Positions 36,410 to 48,310 of a DNA stretch of 64,000 bases are shown piece after piece (within the stretch, counting starts at the first letter, position 1; the number at the start of each line of letters is the position of its first letter). This stretch comes from Megachile rotundata. Taxonomy: Eukaryota > Arthropoda > Insecta > Hymenoptera > Megachilidae. The translations under genes and the position numbers were made by a program. The stretch is taken from positions 11,637,926 through 11,701,925 of the forward strand of contig NC_134984.1 of assembly GCF_050947335.1 (NCBI RefSeq), written 5' to 3'. The notes under the pieces were generated by a model. The model had not been told where the DNA came from. It worked only from the letters and a program-made list of their open reading frames with translations, and ran no database searches.

Positions 36410-37395
36410 AAAGTTTACACAGCCTATTATATTTCAGATAACATATTGTTTTAATAGATAGATAAAATTGAATTGTACTTAAGTATTCTTACTTTTAAAT
36501 TTAAAAATTACTTGAATGTACCAATTCACTAAAGGCATATTTCATCGCGCAGAAAATGGCGATATAACCTAAGAGAAGTTACGGGGAACGAATGATGGAA
36601 TAAGTAGGCGATAAATCAGAACGTAAGTTGTTAGATAATTTTATGCAGCTCGTTGGAAAGTTTTCCAGGTTACTTCGCCGTAACGTCGGAGTACTGCTAA
36701 TTGTGACGATGGAATTTATCAGAAGATTCACCGTGGAAAGCACACGGTGAATGTAACCGCAATTTTGAAGGGATGAAGGCTCAAACAGGGTTGCACCGTT
36801 CATTGATCACGCTATTTCAAATTCGAGACGCGGAGAATTTCACGCTCTGACTACTCAGTGAATTGCAAGATTATATGACTATGAGTTCGGATACTTAATT
36901 TTACTCGATTACATCCTGCCAACTTTACGTTCCGTGACGAACGTACCAATCGCGTCGAGGAACGGAAACGATTATGGTACTCTATTCTGTGAGAACGTAT
37001 CACATAAATCTTTGTCAAGTTTCGAACTATTGTCATTTGGGACTGATTCGGAGCTTATTAAATTTGATCGACGTTCGGTAGGAAGATTATGTGGATTCCA
37101 GTCTGGGTACTTAGCTCTGATTGATTGTTTTGACTGAATGTGAAGAAGCTTGGAAAATCTGTGGATTTCAAATTTAAAAATTTTTAAACAATTTAAAAAC
37201 TGAAAGTACGCTTTGAAGTTTGCAATGTACAAATACGTTGCATATAATATAATTAATGTAATAGACAAAGCTGCTTCTCATCTTTGATAAATACAATTTC
37301 TTTTGTATCTGCTAACAACATTGTATAACTTTTTTTAAAATAAATTATTTTAATATTTCTCTGTCGTCGTTTTTTGATTATCATTGTAAAAGTTG
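36410..37395. other. Unique sequence, no gene recognised
   Basis: 36540-37140 is GC-balanced and could be conserved non-coding sequence. No recognised domain in any frame. Confidence 0.4.
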
Positions 37396-37399
37396 AAAT

Positions 37400-37840
37400 G
37401 TGTTAAAACCTGAAAAAGTAAAAAAATATAAAACTTGCAGAAATAAAAAAATATTAAAACTTGCATCTATAAAAAAATGTTGAAACTTGCAAGAGTAGAA
37501 TAATTTAAAAGCTTCCAAGAAACACCTAAAAATCATGTGAGTACAAAATTACTAAAACTGAAAAGAATACAAAACTATTAAAACTCGCAAGAATTCAGAG
37601 ACATCAAATCTCGAAAAAATAAAAACTACAAAAACTCACAATGGTACAAAAATATTAAAACTCGCAAAAATTCAAAAACATTCAAACTCGTAGGAGTAAA
37701 AACTATAAAATCTCACAAAAGTAGAAAAATATAAAAATTCAAAAACGTTCAAACTCGTAGAAATAAAAACTATAAAATCTCACGAGAGTAGAAAAATATA
37801 AAAACTCGAAAGAGTACAAAAATGTTAAAATTAAGGTTAA
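37400..37840. repeat. A-rich degenerate tandem repeat (AAAACTCGCAAAAATTC-type)
   Basis: Irregular tandem copies of a roughly 20-bp word (AAACTCGCAAGAATTCAAA, AAACTTGCAAAAGTAGAAA). Longer composite units such as AAATAAAAACTATAAAATCT plus CACGAGAGTAG recur near 37690 and 37760. The last unit continues into the segment duplicated at 38656-38826. Confidence 0.75.
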
Positions 37841-37913
37841 AATGTTCCCTTTAAAGAATCCATGCGATAATGAATGAAAAGATACGCACAGATTACTTCG
37901 GTATGAATCAAAT
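37734..37913 (+). repeat. Segmental direct duplication, copy A
   Basis: Matches 38656-38826 almost base for base apart from a small gap: shared words include TAAAATGTTCCCTTTAAA and GCACAGATTACTTCGGT. The two copies directly flank the minisatellite at 37918-38645. Confidence 0.9.
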
Positions 37914-37917
37914 ATTA

Positions 37918-38645
37918 GAGATTACATCTCTAAATCTCTAAATTTCTAAATCTCTACATTTTTAAATCTCTAAATCTCCAAATCCTCGAATTTCGAAATC
38001 TCCAAATCTCTCAATCTCCAAATCTCCAAATTCTCAATTTCCCCAATTTCCCCAGTTTCCCCAATTTCCAAATTTCCAAATTTCCAAATTTCCAAATTTC
38101 CAAATTTCCAAATCTCCAAATCTCCAAATCCCTAAATCTCCAAATCTCTAAATCTCTAAATCTCCAAATCTCCAAATCCCCGAATTTCGAAATCTCCAAA
38201 TCTCCAAATTCTCAATTTCCCCAATTTCCCCAATTTCCCCAATTTCCAAATTTCCCCAATTCTCAAATTTCCCCAATTTCCAAATTACCAAATCTCCAAA
38301 TCTCTAAATCTCTAAATCCCTAAATCCCCAAATTCTCAATTTCCCAATTTCCCAATTTTCCAATTTCCCCAATTTCCAAATTACCAAATCTCCAAATCTC
38401 TAAATCTCTAAATCCCTAAATCCCCAAATTCTCAATTTCCCAATTTCCCAATTTCCCAATTTTCCAATTTCCCAATTTCCAAATTTCCAAATTTCCAAAT
38501 CTCCAAATTTCCAAATCTGCAAATGTCCAAATCTCCAAATCTCCAAATCTCCAAATCTCCAAATCTCCAAATCTTTAAATTCTCAATTTTCCCAATTTCC
38601 AGATCTCCAAATCTCTAAATTATTATAGTCTCAAATTTCGCAATT
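37918..38645 (-). repeat. C-rich 8-bp minisatellite (AAATCTCC / AATTTCCC)
   Basis: Blocks of AAATCTCC alternate with blocks of AATTTCCCC, AATTTCCA and AATTTCCC. A composite of about 110-130 bp (AAATCTCCAAATCTCTAAAT followed by CCCCAAATTCTCAATTTCCC) recurs several times. Sandwiched between the direct duplications at 37734 and 38656. Confidence 0.95.
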
Positions 38646-38655
38646 GAAACTCGCA

Positions 38656-38826
38656 AAAATTCAAAAACGTTCAAACTTGCAGAAATAAAAACCATAAAAT
38701 CTCATAAAATACAAAAACTCGAAAGGGTACAAAAACATTAAAATTAGGGTTAAAATGTTCCCTTTAAAAAATCCGTGCGATAATAGATGAAAAGGTACGC
38801 ACAGATTACTTCGGTGTGAATCAAAT
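38656..38826 (+). repeat. Segmental direct duplication, copy B
   Basis: Second copy of 37734-37913, with scattered substitutions (for example CTTGCAG for CTCGTAG) and a net loss of about 9 bp. With the array between the copies, the layout suggests a tandem duplication of about 0.92 kb, or an array that expanded inside a duplicated segment. Confidence 0.9.
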
Positions 38827-38829
38827 TTT

Positions 38830-39870
38830 ACGAACGGAGTTACCTTATTTATGGACACGCGTTAAAGCAAATAATTCGGAACATAAAGGTGTAGAAACAT
38901 TTTCCGGCGGAAAGTAGCGTAGCAAAAGGGTTAAAGTAGCTGTTGCTGTTCCCTCAACCAGCCAAAAGAGTTCCTCACACCCCGGTTTCCCAGGCAACAG
39001 CTTTTTATGCGTTCGTTGATATTAAGCCCGAACGATGTTTAAACCATGAGTTCGCTCGCCAGCTTCCGCATCATTCCATCCCTCGGCCAAATAGCACCGT
39101 CGGGGATTTTCTAGGGGTTGATCACTTTTTTTCATTTCTCAATGTCGATTTCGTTCCCTCACACGCCACAGAACACCATCCATATCCCATAGCGTCCGTA
39201 TTTTATCGATACTTTTCTTTCTCCTCTAAGTTCACTTTTTTATTTCGTGCATTTTAGAGACGTGAAATTGCAAAAAACGAATGAAATCTCTGTTTTTATT
39301 GTGTGATGAATAATTTGATTCGAGCTGAGTAATTGTACTTTTCTTTTCGTTCAATTTTTTTTTAATTATTCAATATTAAATTGTAATTACAGGATAATTG
39401 TTAAGTTTAGTTTGCTAATTTAAGTTAATTTACTAATAAGTTATTAACAATAACTTAATATTATACTAATTATAGTACGATGTTATGGAGATTCTTTAAT
39501 CCTGTGAGTTTTGAGTATTTCATTCCTTTTTTTGTTGTGTGGTTTTGGTTTACTTGAGAAGTGAAGTTTCTAATACTTCTGATATTAGTTATGAAATTAT
39601 AATCAAAGGATAATTGTTCATTTTAATATATAGTGGGATATAGGGAAATTTTTAATCTTGCGAATGTGGTAAACTTAACGAATTATATTTAATTTTTATT
39701 CTAATATGTTACTGTAAGCAAAATTCTTAATTTGGGAATTTGATAATTTGATAATTAGTAAATTTCGAATTTGGGGCTTCGAAAACTTCGGAAAATAAGA
39801 ATACAATGATCTGGTCATTTGAAAATTCGTGAAGTCTAAGATTTGAAAATCTAGGAACTCAGAAGTTTGG
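38830..39870. other. Unique sequence, no gene recognised
   Basis: 38860-39260 is GC-balanced; AAAAGGGTTAA at 38924 may be a degenerate TTAA-element end. 39270-39870 is AT-rich. No exon recognised. Confidence 0.4.
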
Positions 39871-39879
39871 TAGTTTGGA

Positions 39880-40625
39880 AATTAAAAAGGTAGGAAATTA
39901 GGAAATTAGGAAATTAGGAAATTAGGAAATTAGGAGATTAGGAAATTAGGAGATTAGGAAATTAGGAGATTAGGAGATTAGGAGATTAGGAGATTAGGAA
40001 ATTAGGAAACTAGGAGATTAGGAGATTAGGAGATTAGGAGATTAGGAGATTAGGAGATTAGGAGATTAGGAGATTAGGAGATTAGGAGATTAGGAGATTA
40101 GGAAATTAGGAAATTCAGAAATTAGGAAATTGGGAAATTGGGAAATTGAGAAATTGAGAAATTGAGAAATTGGGAAATTGAGAAATTGGGAAATTGGGAA
40201 ATTTGCGAAATTAGAAAATTTGGAAATTAGAAACTTGGGAAATTGAGAAATTGGGAAATTAGAAAATTCGGAAATTGGGAATTTGAGAAATTGAGAAATT
40301 TGAGAAATTGGGAAATTGGGAAATTTGCAAAATTGGAAAGTTGGGAAATTAGAAACTTGAATATTGGGAAATTAGAAAATTGGGAAATTGAGAATTTGGG
40401 AAGTTGGGAAATTGGGAAATTGGGAAATTTGCAAAATTGGAAAGTTGGGAAATTAGAAACTTGAATATTGGGAAATTAGAAAATTGGGAAATTGAGAATT
40501 TGGGAATTTGGGAAATTGGGAAATAGTGAAAATTGGAAAATTGGGAAATTGGGAAATAGTGCATATTGGAAAATTGGAAAATTGGAATATTGGGAAATTA
40601 TAAATTATAAAAATTGAACATCTTT
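39880..40625 (+). repeat. 8-bp minisatellite (AGGAGATT then GGGAAATT)
   Basis: 39890-40110 is nearly pure AGGAAATT and AGGAGATT. 40120-40620 is GGGAAATT with a higher-order block (GGGAAATTAGAAACTTGAAT) recurring near 40348 and 40448. Open frames on both strands (NWEIGKL on plus, FPISQFSNF on minus) are artefacts. Confidence 0.95.
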
Positions 40626-42235
40626 CCAACTTATACATCCAAAAATTTAGAAATCTATACTCACAAATTTTTAACTTTAAAAAACCGTAGATTTAAAAAT
40701 TCTTACAAAGTGAAAAATTGAAAATTTCACTTAAAAAAAAATGCAAACAACAATGAGTACCTACAAAAGCAACAAAAACCCAACAAAAACGAATAGCTAA
40801 AATCTAAACAATAAAAGCAACAGAACAAAAATGAAGACATAATACTGAAAACTCTCAATAATTACATTGCACAAAAAGTGAAACTCGTAAATTAAATTTA
40901 CGCAATTCTACGGAGTATAAAATTTATATTTATATTAACCAGGAAGCCAATTGAACGCGTTTATCGGTTTTCATTCAAACGTTCTCGTTAATCATGCAAC
41001 AACGTTTAATCGCGTTGAAAAAAAGTCATCGTTAAACCGGAAGTGCATGCGTAGACGTACAAACATGTTACTAACATCAGAAGGGCATTTGATTTACAAG
41101 TGCAATTAAAGACAACTTAATCGTGAACCCGCCGATAAACGTGCCATTTGCGTATTAATATTTAAATTGGTATGCAAGAGAGATAGAGATAGAGATGTAG
41201 AAAGGGAAGGAAGAAGTGGAAAACGGTGTCAGCGTTGTCTTCCGTTCGACTCATCGTTAGTCGATTTCCGTATCTCGAATGAGTTACCTCATACAAACAA
41301 CCTTCTTTAATTAATTGCATGTCGGAGAATGATCATGAAACGGTTATAGAACGGTCATAAATAAGACAGTGCATATGTAAACACGAGATGAAGTAAAATC
41401 AGAGTATGTCTGTTGCTCTGATAAATCAAATCGGTGATAATGTTTGAGGAATAGTAAATATTGTAAGGGAAGCTAGTTTCTTGGGGGAAAATTGTGTATT
41501 TTATAAATTTAGGAAGATTGTGAAAAGACATAAAATTAATTTCTAATAACATAAGGATAAAATTAGAAATAAATAGAAAATGTAAGATAATTTTAATTTT
41601 GATGCAGTGTTAGTTGAGTGAATAAGGGTTAATAGTGTAAAGTTATGGCAGAGTTAGAGAGATTATCGATTTTTAGGTTGTAAGTACATGATTCATACAT
41701 TTTTCATTTTGTTGAGAGAATGGATGCATTGCTGGTCCAATTGTTAAACGGATACAGAGGTTTTTCGATGATAATGTAAATTTGTTTTATGTAATGTGTA
41801 AATAAAAAATTTGCTGTTTTTCAAATGTAGAAATATTTCTGACGAAGTTATAATGTTTAATTTTTAATAAGTTAATGATAGATGAACTGAAATATTAATT
41901 TGAAGCGCAGTTTTTTACAGATTTCTAAATTTTTGGATTTGTAAGAAAGAAAAGTTTTAAATTTGTGTAATTATGAATTAACAGATTCTTAAATTCTCGA
42001 GTTTGTAGACTATTGAGTTCATAAACCTTCAAATTTCCGAAGTATCAAGTTTTTGAGTTTTTAAATCACTAGATTTTTAAATTTTGAATTTTCTAAATTA
42101 TTAAGCTTCTGAAGTTTTAGATTTGTATATTATAAAATTTCAAAATTGCTAAATTCATAAATTTCCAAATTTGTAACTTTATAAATCTTCATATTCCGCA
42201 ATTTAAAAAAATTATTAACTTTCAAAGTACCTGAA
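40626..42235. other. Unique sequence, no gene recognised
   Basis: 40900-41340 is GC-balanced, with GAGATAGAGATAGAGAT near 41180. The rest is AT-rich. No RNA gene or exon found. Confidence 0.4.
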
Positions 42236-42239
42236 CTCT

Positions 42240-43060
42240 CAAATCTCAAAATGCCAAAATCTCTAGCTCTCAAGATTTCAAGATTTCAGAATCTCTAAAT
42301 TTCAATATCTCAAATTCTGAAACTCTCTTACTCTTCAAATCACCAAATCGCAGAATCTTCAAATCTTCAAATCTTCAAATCTTCAAATTTTCAATTACCT
42401 CAGTTTACAAATCTCCAAATTTTCAAATCCTTAAATCTCCAAATTCTCAATTTCCCCAGTTTCCAAAACTCCAAATTCTCAATTTCCCCAATTTCCGAAA
42501 CTTCAAATTCTCAATTTCCCCAAATCACCAAATTCTCAATTTCCCCAATTTCCAAATTTCCCAATTTCTAATTTCCCCAATTTCCAAATCGCCAAATCCT
42601 CAATTTCCCCAATTTCCAAATTTCCCAATTTCTAATTTCCCCAATTTCCAAATCGCCAAATTCTCAATTTCCCCAAATCGCCAAATTCTCAATTTCCCCA
42701 AATCACCAAATTCTCAATTTCCCCAATTTCCAAATTTCCCAATTTCTAATTTCCCCAATTTCCAAATCTCCAAATTCTCAATTTCCCTAAATCTCCAAAT
42801 CTCCAAATCTCTAAATCTCCAAATCTCCAAACCTTCAAATCTCCAAATCTCCAAATCTCCAAATCTTCAAATCTCCAAATTCCCAAATCTCCGAATCCCC
42901 AAATCTCCAAATCCCCAAATCTCCAAATCTCCAAATTATTATAGTCTCAAATTTCCCAATCCTCAAATCCTCAAACACTCAAATTCGCAAATTACAAAAT
43001 TTCCTAAATTTCCAAATTAAATTTCAAATATTCAAATTCTTAAATTTACAAACCTAAAAT
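42240..43060 (-). repeat. C-rich 8-bp minisatellite with higher-order blocks
   Basis: Units AAATCTCC, AATTTCCCC and AAATTCTC. A composite containing AATTTCCCAATTTCTAATTT followed by CCCCAATTTCCAAATC recurs at about 42556, 42622 and 42734. 42780-42940 is nearly pure AAATCTCC. The end of the array (ATTATTATAGTCTCAAATTT near 42935) closely matches the end of the array at 38622, so the two arrays share an ancestral terminal sequence. Confidence 0.93.
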
Positions 43061-44160
43061 CCCCCAATTCCAAAAATCCCAAAATTTCCAAATTTATAAA
43101 TCTATTCATCTAAACATACAAATAACTTTCAGTCTTCCAAATAGAAAAATTTAGAAATCCTTAAAACTGCAAATTTTAAAACACCGCATAATCTCTCTTC
43201 ATTATGAAAACCCATCGATTGCAATATAACGAGAGTCAACATACTCATCAACGTCCATCTCTTTTACATCGATCAACGATGTAAAAAGCACTGTCAATTT
43301 CTGTCTCGTGTAATTTTTAACGTCTACGTAATTTGAAACGGTGCTGATTCGAATCAATAAATAAATGATAAATGATACTCGATAACAAATAATAAATGAT
43401 GAAGTAATACCAAATTTTCCGGTAAAAATTAAAAATTTCACGCTCGATAAATAACTCATAAATCACTCGAAATCGTAAAACTTCGTTCGTAAACGAGATA
43501 ATGCAGAAAATAAATAATGGAATATTATTCTCGATTCGGCGATAAACAGGAATAGCAAATACCGTAAATGAATTTACAGAATATTGTAAATCAAATTTTT
43601 CAAGAAAATTATGGATTTTATACAAATCGTTAGTAACATAAGCAATGTTACCTTCAGTTTTTGTCGCGTCGATGATTATCGCCGATAATGACAGCTCTTC
43701 GATCGCATAATACGCTCGAGTGAAAAAGCAGCGAGCAAGAAAAGCGACTCGGAAAAAAAACGAATAGTTTCTTGAGCACAGGCGTCGCGACGCTCTCTCG
43801 ACGGAATCATGTGAAAACGAAAGGAAGTTCCTTGGTGTTGCGAAGTTTTTGCATTGATTATAAATTATCGCGGGACGTTAATTTTATTGTCGGACACAAA
43901 ACGAACTGGAACGAGAACCGGAGAATTTATTTCGCTCGCTGCTGAAAATTCTGCGCGAATTCGAAGATGGACGCGTTTCGAGAGGAAAGGAATTTTAATT
44001 GAATTGTGTCTTCTGCGAGTTCATAACTGTATAACAATTGTTTAATTAGTGCTGTGGTTATTATTAAATGAGAAACTTTTAATGAATTTAAAAAATGGAG
44101 GGATTTTTGACAATTGATGAGAGACGATTAAAATTGAAATCGATTTATTGGGAGAATACA
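43061..44160. other. Unique sequence, no gene recognised
   Basis: 43200-44000 is a GC-balanced block with minus-strand open frames of 85 and 102 residues lacking known domains. Possible conserved non-coding sequence. Confidence 0.4.
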
Positions 44161-44164
44161 GTGA

Positions 44165-44640
44165 AATAAATAAAACAAAATTGTAAATAAAATTTATAAA
44201 GCAAAACGAACAAACGAAAACTGAAAATAAAGTTTATAAAGTGAAATAAATAAAACAAAATTAAAAATAGAACTCAGGAAGAGACACGAACAAAACAAAA
44301 TTTGTAAAATGAAAAGAATAAAACAAAAATGAAAATAAAACTCATGAAGAAAAACGAACGAAACAAAACTGATAATAACATTTGTAAAATGAAAGGATTA
44401 ATACAAAATTGAAAATAAAATTCATGAAAAGAAATGAACAAAACAAAACTAAAAATAAAATTTGTAAAGTGAAAAGAATAAAACAAAATTGAGAATAAAA
44501 TTCATAAAATTAACAAAACTGAAATAATAAATAGTAAAACAGAATTGAAAATAAAATTCATAAAATGAATAAAACTAAAGTAATAAATAGTTTATTAGAA
44601 TTGCAAATAAAATACATGAAATAAAGTTTGTAAAACAGTG
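44165..44640. repeat. 80-bp tandem repeat (A-rich)
   Basis: TTTGTAAAATGAAA or TTTGTAAAGTGAAA recurs at 44301, 44381 and 44461, exact 80-bp steps. Each unit is itself two related halves (AAACAAAATTGAAAATAAAA). Diverged copies extend on both sides. Confidence 0.9.
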
Positions 44641-45885
44641 CTTTGAAAAATACATATAGATGTTGTATTACCTGATGAAGATACTTTATGCAGTGTTATT
44701 GCATGTTTGATAAATAAGTGTGATACTTTTTCATGGTTATGTGTAAACGGAAAATTAATGTCCTTGGAAAACGATTATTCTTGGAAAATTCTACGGTTTC
44801 AAAGGAAACGGAAATTGGTAAGCACATAAATTGATTTGAATGATCGATTCGTGGGAATATTAAAATTACAATTAACACATTGTCCTAGAACAGTCAGAAA
44901 TTTAATTTAGTCCATAAGTAACAAGGAAAATAGATTTTAATTAGTGGTGGATTAAATAAATAGAGAATATACGTATTTAAGTTAAACTTTAACGCTTGTT
45001 ATATCATACTGTGAGTATGTAAAATAGTAGATAACGAAATTACTGTATTTTGTTAAATATAAATAAATAATTTATTTTTGTAGTTTAAGAAATTATTCAA
45101 AATTTAATATTTTGTAGTTGCACTTTCTGTGATGACTTTCTAAAATATTGCAAGACAATAGTATATTATTTTTGTATAATTTATAAATATATAAATATAG
45201 GTTGAATTTGTTGATAAATGTTCAACTTATAGATATATAAATATATGAGAAAAATTTAATTCATAAACATAAGTTTGATTTAGAAGTACATTATTGCATA
45301 AATATAATTTTAACTTATTAGTAAGTAAAATATAATATTTTTATTTAAATTAATATTTTAACAGAAATTTTTAATAGAAATATTTGTTTACCGTTGTTGC
45401 TTTTATTAGTACAATTCATGACAGTTCAAACTACATTCCATTTTAGAATTGAAAGAGTCATGCAACAAGGTGTTAATTACAATGGTATTAATTAAATTGA
45501 GGTATTATTGTAATGAGTATCTTTTAATACTGTGATGAGAAAAATAACAAATATAGTATTGAAGTTGAATAATTACAAGGTACCAAAACATACAAATTTA
45601 TTAATCACAGTATCTCTCAAATTATGTTTGAAAAAGATAAAAACTTGACACCAGATGTTTAACAACATAACTATATTATAAATTTATGGTAATTGTTATA
45701 ATTATAGTATCGTAATTAATACTGTGCTATAATTTTATATTATACTGCACTATAATATATACTATACTATAGTGTAGTATACTATATTATATTATATTAT
45801 ACTACATCATACTATAAGACTATACTATACTTATATACTACACTATAAGATTAATAATACAAAATTAATACTATAGTATACTATA
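44641..45885. other. Unique AT-rich sequence with TA-rich palindromes
   Basis: No gene recognised. 45720-45885 is a run of ACTATACTATAGTGTAGTATA-like words rich in short palindromes, immediately abutting the second mariner derivative. Confidence 0.5.
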
Positions 45886-46436
45886 CGAGGTGCGATCATT
45901 AAGTTCCGGGATTGTGTCTGCTGTGACCAAACGAATGACACGATTGACATGCGCTCGCAAAACATAAGAATAACAATCTTCGAGACATATGACACGAAGT
46001 TTGGAAGCGATATCTTCATTGGATCCTGTGTTATACAAGTTTATGGTAGCATACGCACGCTCTCCTTTGCGAAATCACGATGGACTCCAAATTGGAACAG
46101 AGGGACATAAAAAAAAAAGAAACATGGAAAATTGTCGTACTTCCTCACCCTCCGTATTCATCAGAACCCTGTTATTTCTTTTTGTTTCCCAAAATGAAAT
46201 TAAAGCTCAAGGGTCGCCGATTTGACACGGTGGACGAGATTCAACGTGAATCGCAGCAGGTGCTTGACACGCCTCAACAAGAAGACTTCTAGAAAGCTTT
46301 CCAAAAATGGCAGAGGCTCTGGGATCGGTGCATAGCTGCACAGGGGGACTACTTTGAAGGGGATAGTAGCCAAATTTGAAACACGTGACTTTATCTCCAT
46401 ATACGGGACCAGTCCCGGAACTTAATGATCGCACCT
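45886..46436 (+). mobile_element. Mariner deletion derivative, copy 2 (about 551 bp)
   Basis: Same family and same internal deletion as 19074-19627, opposite orientation. The left terminus CGAGGTGCGATCATTAAGTT follows TA; the right terminus GATCGCACCT is slightly eroded. On the plus strand a short frame starts at 46080 (MDSKLEQR) and reads straight through the deletion junction into HPPYSSEP, FFLFPK and GRRFDTVDEIQ, stopping after QQEDF at 46292. Beyond the stop the frame continues as KAFQKWQRLWDRC, the usual mariner C-terminus. It lacks the catalytic core and cannot transpose itself. Confidence 0.93.
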
Positions 46437-46439
46437 ATT

Positions 46440-47790
46440 TTCACTACAATAATAATCAGATCAAAATTGCAATAATCAAAATATTCAACAATCATCAAAA
46501 CACCTCCTAAAAAATAACCCAAATTTTTAAGAATAGGTAAAATAAGTTTCAACCAGTTTAAACAGACTTCTTTTTATATTTAAAGCGTGCAAAGCAATAG
46601 AGTTGTATACAATATATGCTCATGAATGAGTCAACAGATGTTTAGCCATTGAATAGAATCGCATTAAACTTTTTTTCCTTTGTTAATGTCACAAATCCCG
46701 CAGTAATAATTCAATTTATGAAACAATATTGTGCTATAGTAACTTTGTATTTCCTCCGATCAAAATTTTCTGATTTGAAAAATTACAAACTGATCATAAC
46801 TCCGTCTTTATACAGATATGAAATGCAATTATGCATCACAAAAAAGTGAAATACCCATTCAAATTTATGGAATAATAAATTTTAATTGCAAAGTCTGTCA
46901 GCATATTTTGTAACCGTGTGACATTTATTTAGATTACTGTTTAATTATTCATTTAATTACTTCAAATTATACTGATTTTAAATTCAATAACTTATTCTTG
47001 TTACTATTATTATTATTCACATTTTGGAACTTTTATTGGAATTATTTTGGAATATTAGGGAAGTGTACTTAAATTAAAATTAATCTGTAAATACATAAAA
47101 TATTAATATAAATTTATATAAATTTTATATATTCATACAAAATGAAATTGTAACAATATTTAATATATTTTTATAGAAATATGTAAATTAATACGCGAGT
47201 TTCGTTCTGCATGAATCACATATTTTACAATTTTTAATATTCAAAAATAGAGAACTTATTATGTTTGTCACATTGAAATTCGTTTAAAATAAATAAAAAC
47301 TGTATTTCGTTCTAAAAACATTCGCAAAAATGATTATTTAGAGCAATTATACTTGCAATCGCGAAAGTATTAAACAAGCACATTAACATATATCAATATT
47401 TTGAAATGAGCAAAATGTAAAATATTGATTGAAATTATTTCGAGGAAAAAGCATCGAATATGGACTTTGGCTGCGAACATGTTGCATTTTTATTTGCATA
47501 ATGATTTATTGACACAGTATCTATTTGTAAAACGAGAATATCAATATATAATGTGTACCATGAAGTATTAGATTATTGAACAACAAACTGAACATGGTTA
47601 AAAATTGAAAATTCTATAATAAACAATATATGTCTATGAAGTTATATCGATATAGTGTTTGTATCACGTTAATTTTATTTTTTTTAAAGAAAAATGTTTA
47701 CATAACCTTCCATTAACATGTCTGCCACTGGGGTCACCAGTGAGCTACACCTCAAATATGATGTAACTGAATAAATAACACAAAAAAAAC
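46440..47790. other. Unique AT-rich sequence, no gene recognised
   Basis: Low complexity, AT-rich. A short inverted motif CCACTGGGGTCACCAGTGAG lies at 47727, perhaps a transposon relic. No exon or RNA gene recognised. Confidence 0.4.
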
Positions 47791-47799
47791 AAGAAAATT

Positions 47800-48310
47800 T
47801 TAAATATTATATTATTAATTTAAAGTTATGAAAATATTAGTAATTTTAGAGATTGTTCATTTTATTAATTTTAAATTATGAAAATAATAATTTTTGACAG
47901 TATTAATATTATTAATTTTGCATTAGGAAGATATTATTCATTTTGAACATTATTAATATTATTTGTTTTCTATTATGAAAATATTATTAATATTATTAGT
48001 TATCTATTATGAAAATATTATTAATTCTGAACAGTATTAATATTATTAATTTTGCATTAGGAAGATATTATTAATTTTGAACATTATTAATATTATTTGT
48101 TTTCTATTATGAAAATATTATTAATCTCATTAGTTTTCTATTATGAAAATATTATTAATTCTGAGCAGTATTAATATTATTAATTATAAATTACGAAACT
48201 GTTATTAACGTTGAGTATTATTAATACTATTAACTTTAAATTACGAAAATATTATTACTAATATTAATGGTAACAATCTTGACATAATATTATTAATAAT
48301 ATTTCAACCT
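47800..48310. repeat. Degenerate AT-rich tandem repeat, about 134-bp period
   Basis: ATTAATTTTGCATTAG recurs at 47911 and 48045 (134-bp step). Shorter words TATTATGAAAATATTATTAAT recur irregularly in between. Higher-order organisation of an ATT-rich basic word. Confidence 0.75.

Noticed and set aside
47722..47750. Short inverted motif around CCACTGGGGTCACCAGTG
   Set aside because: The palindrome is short and has no target duplication or second copy in the window.
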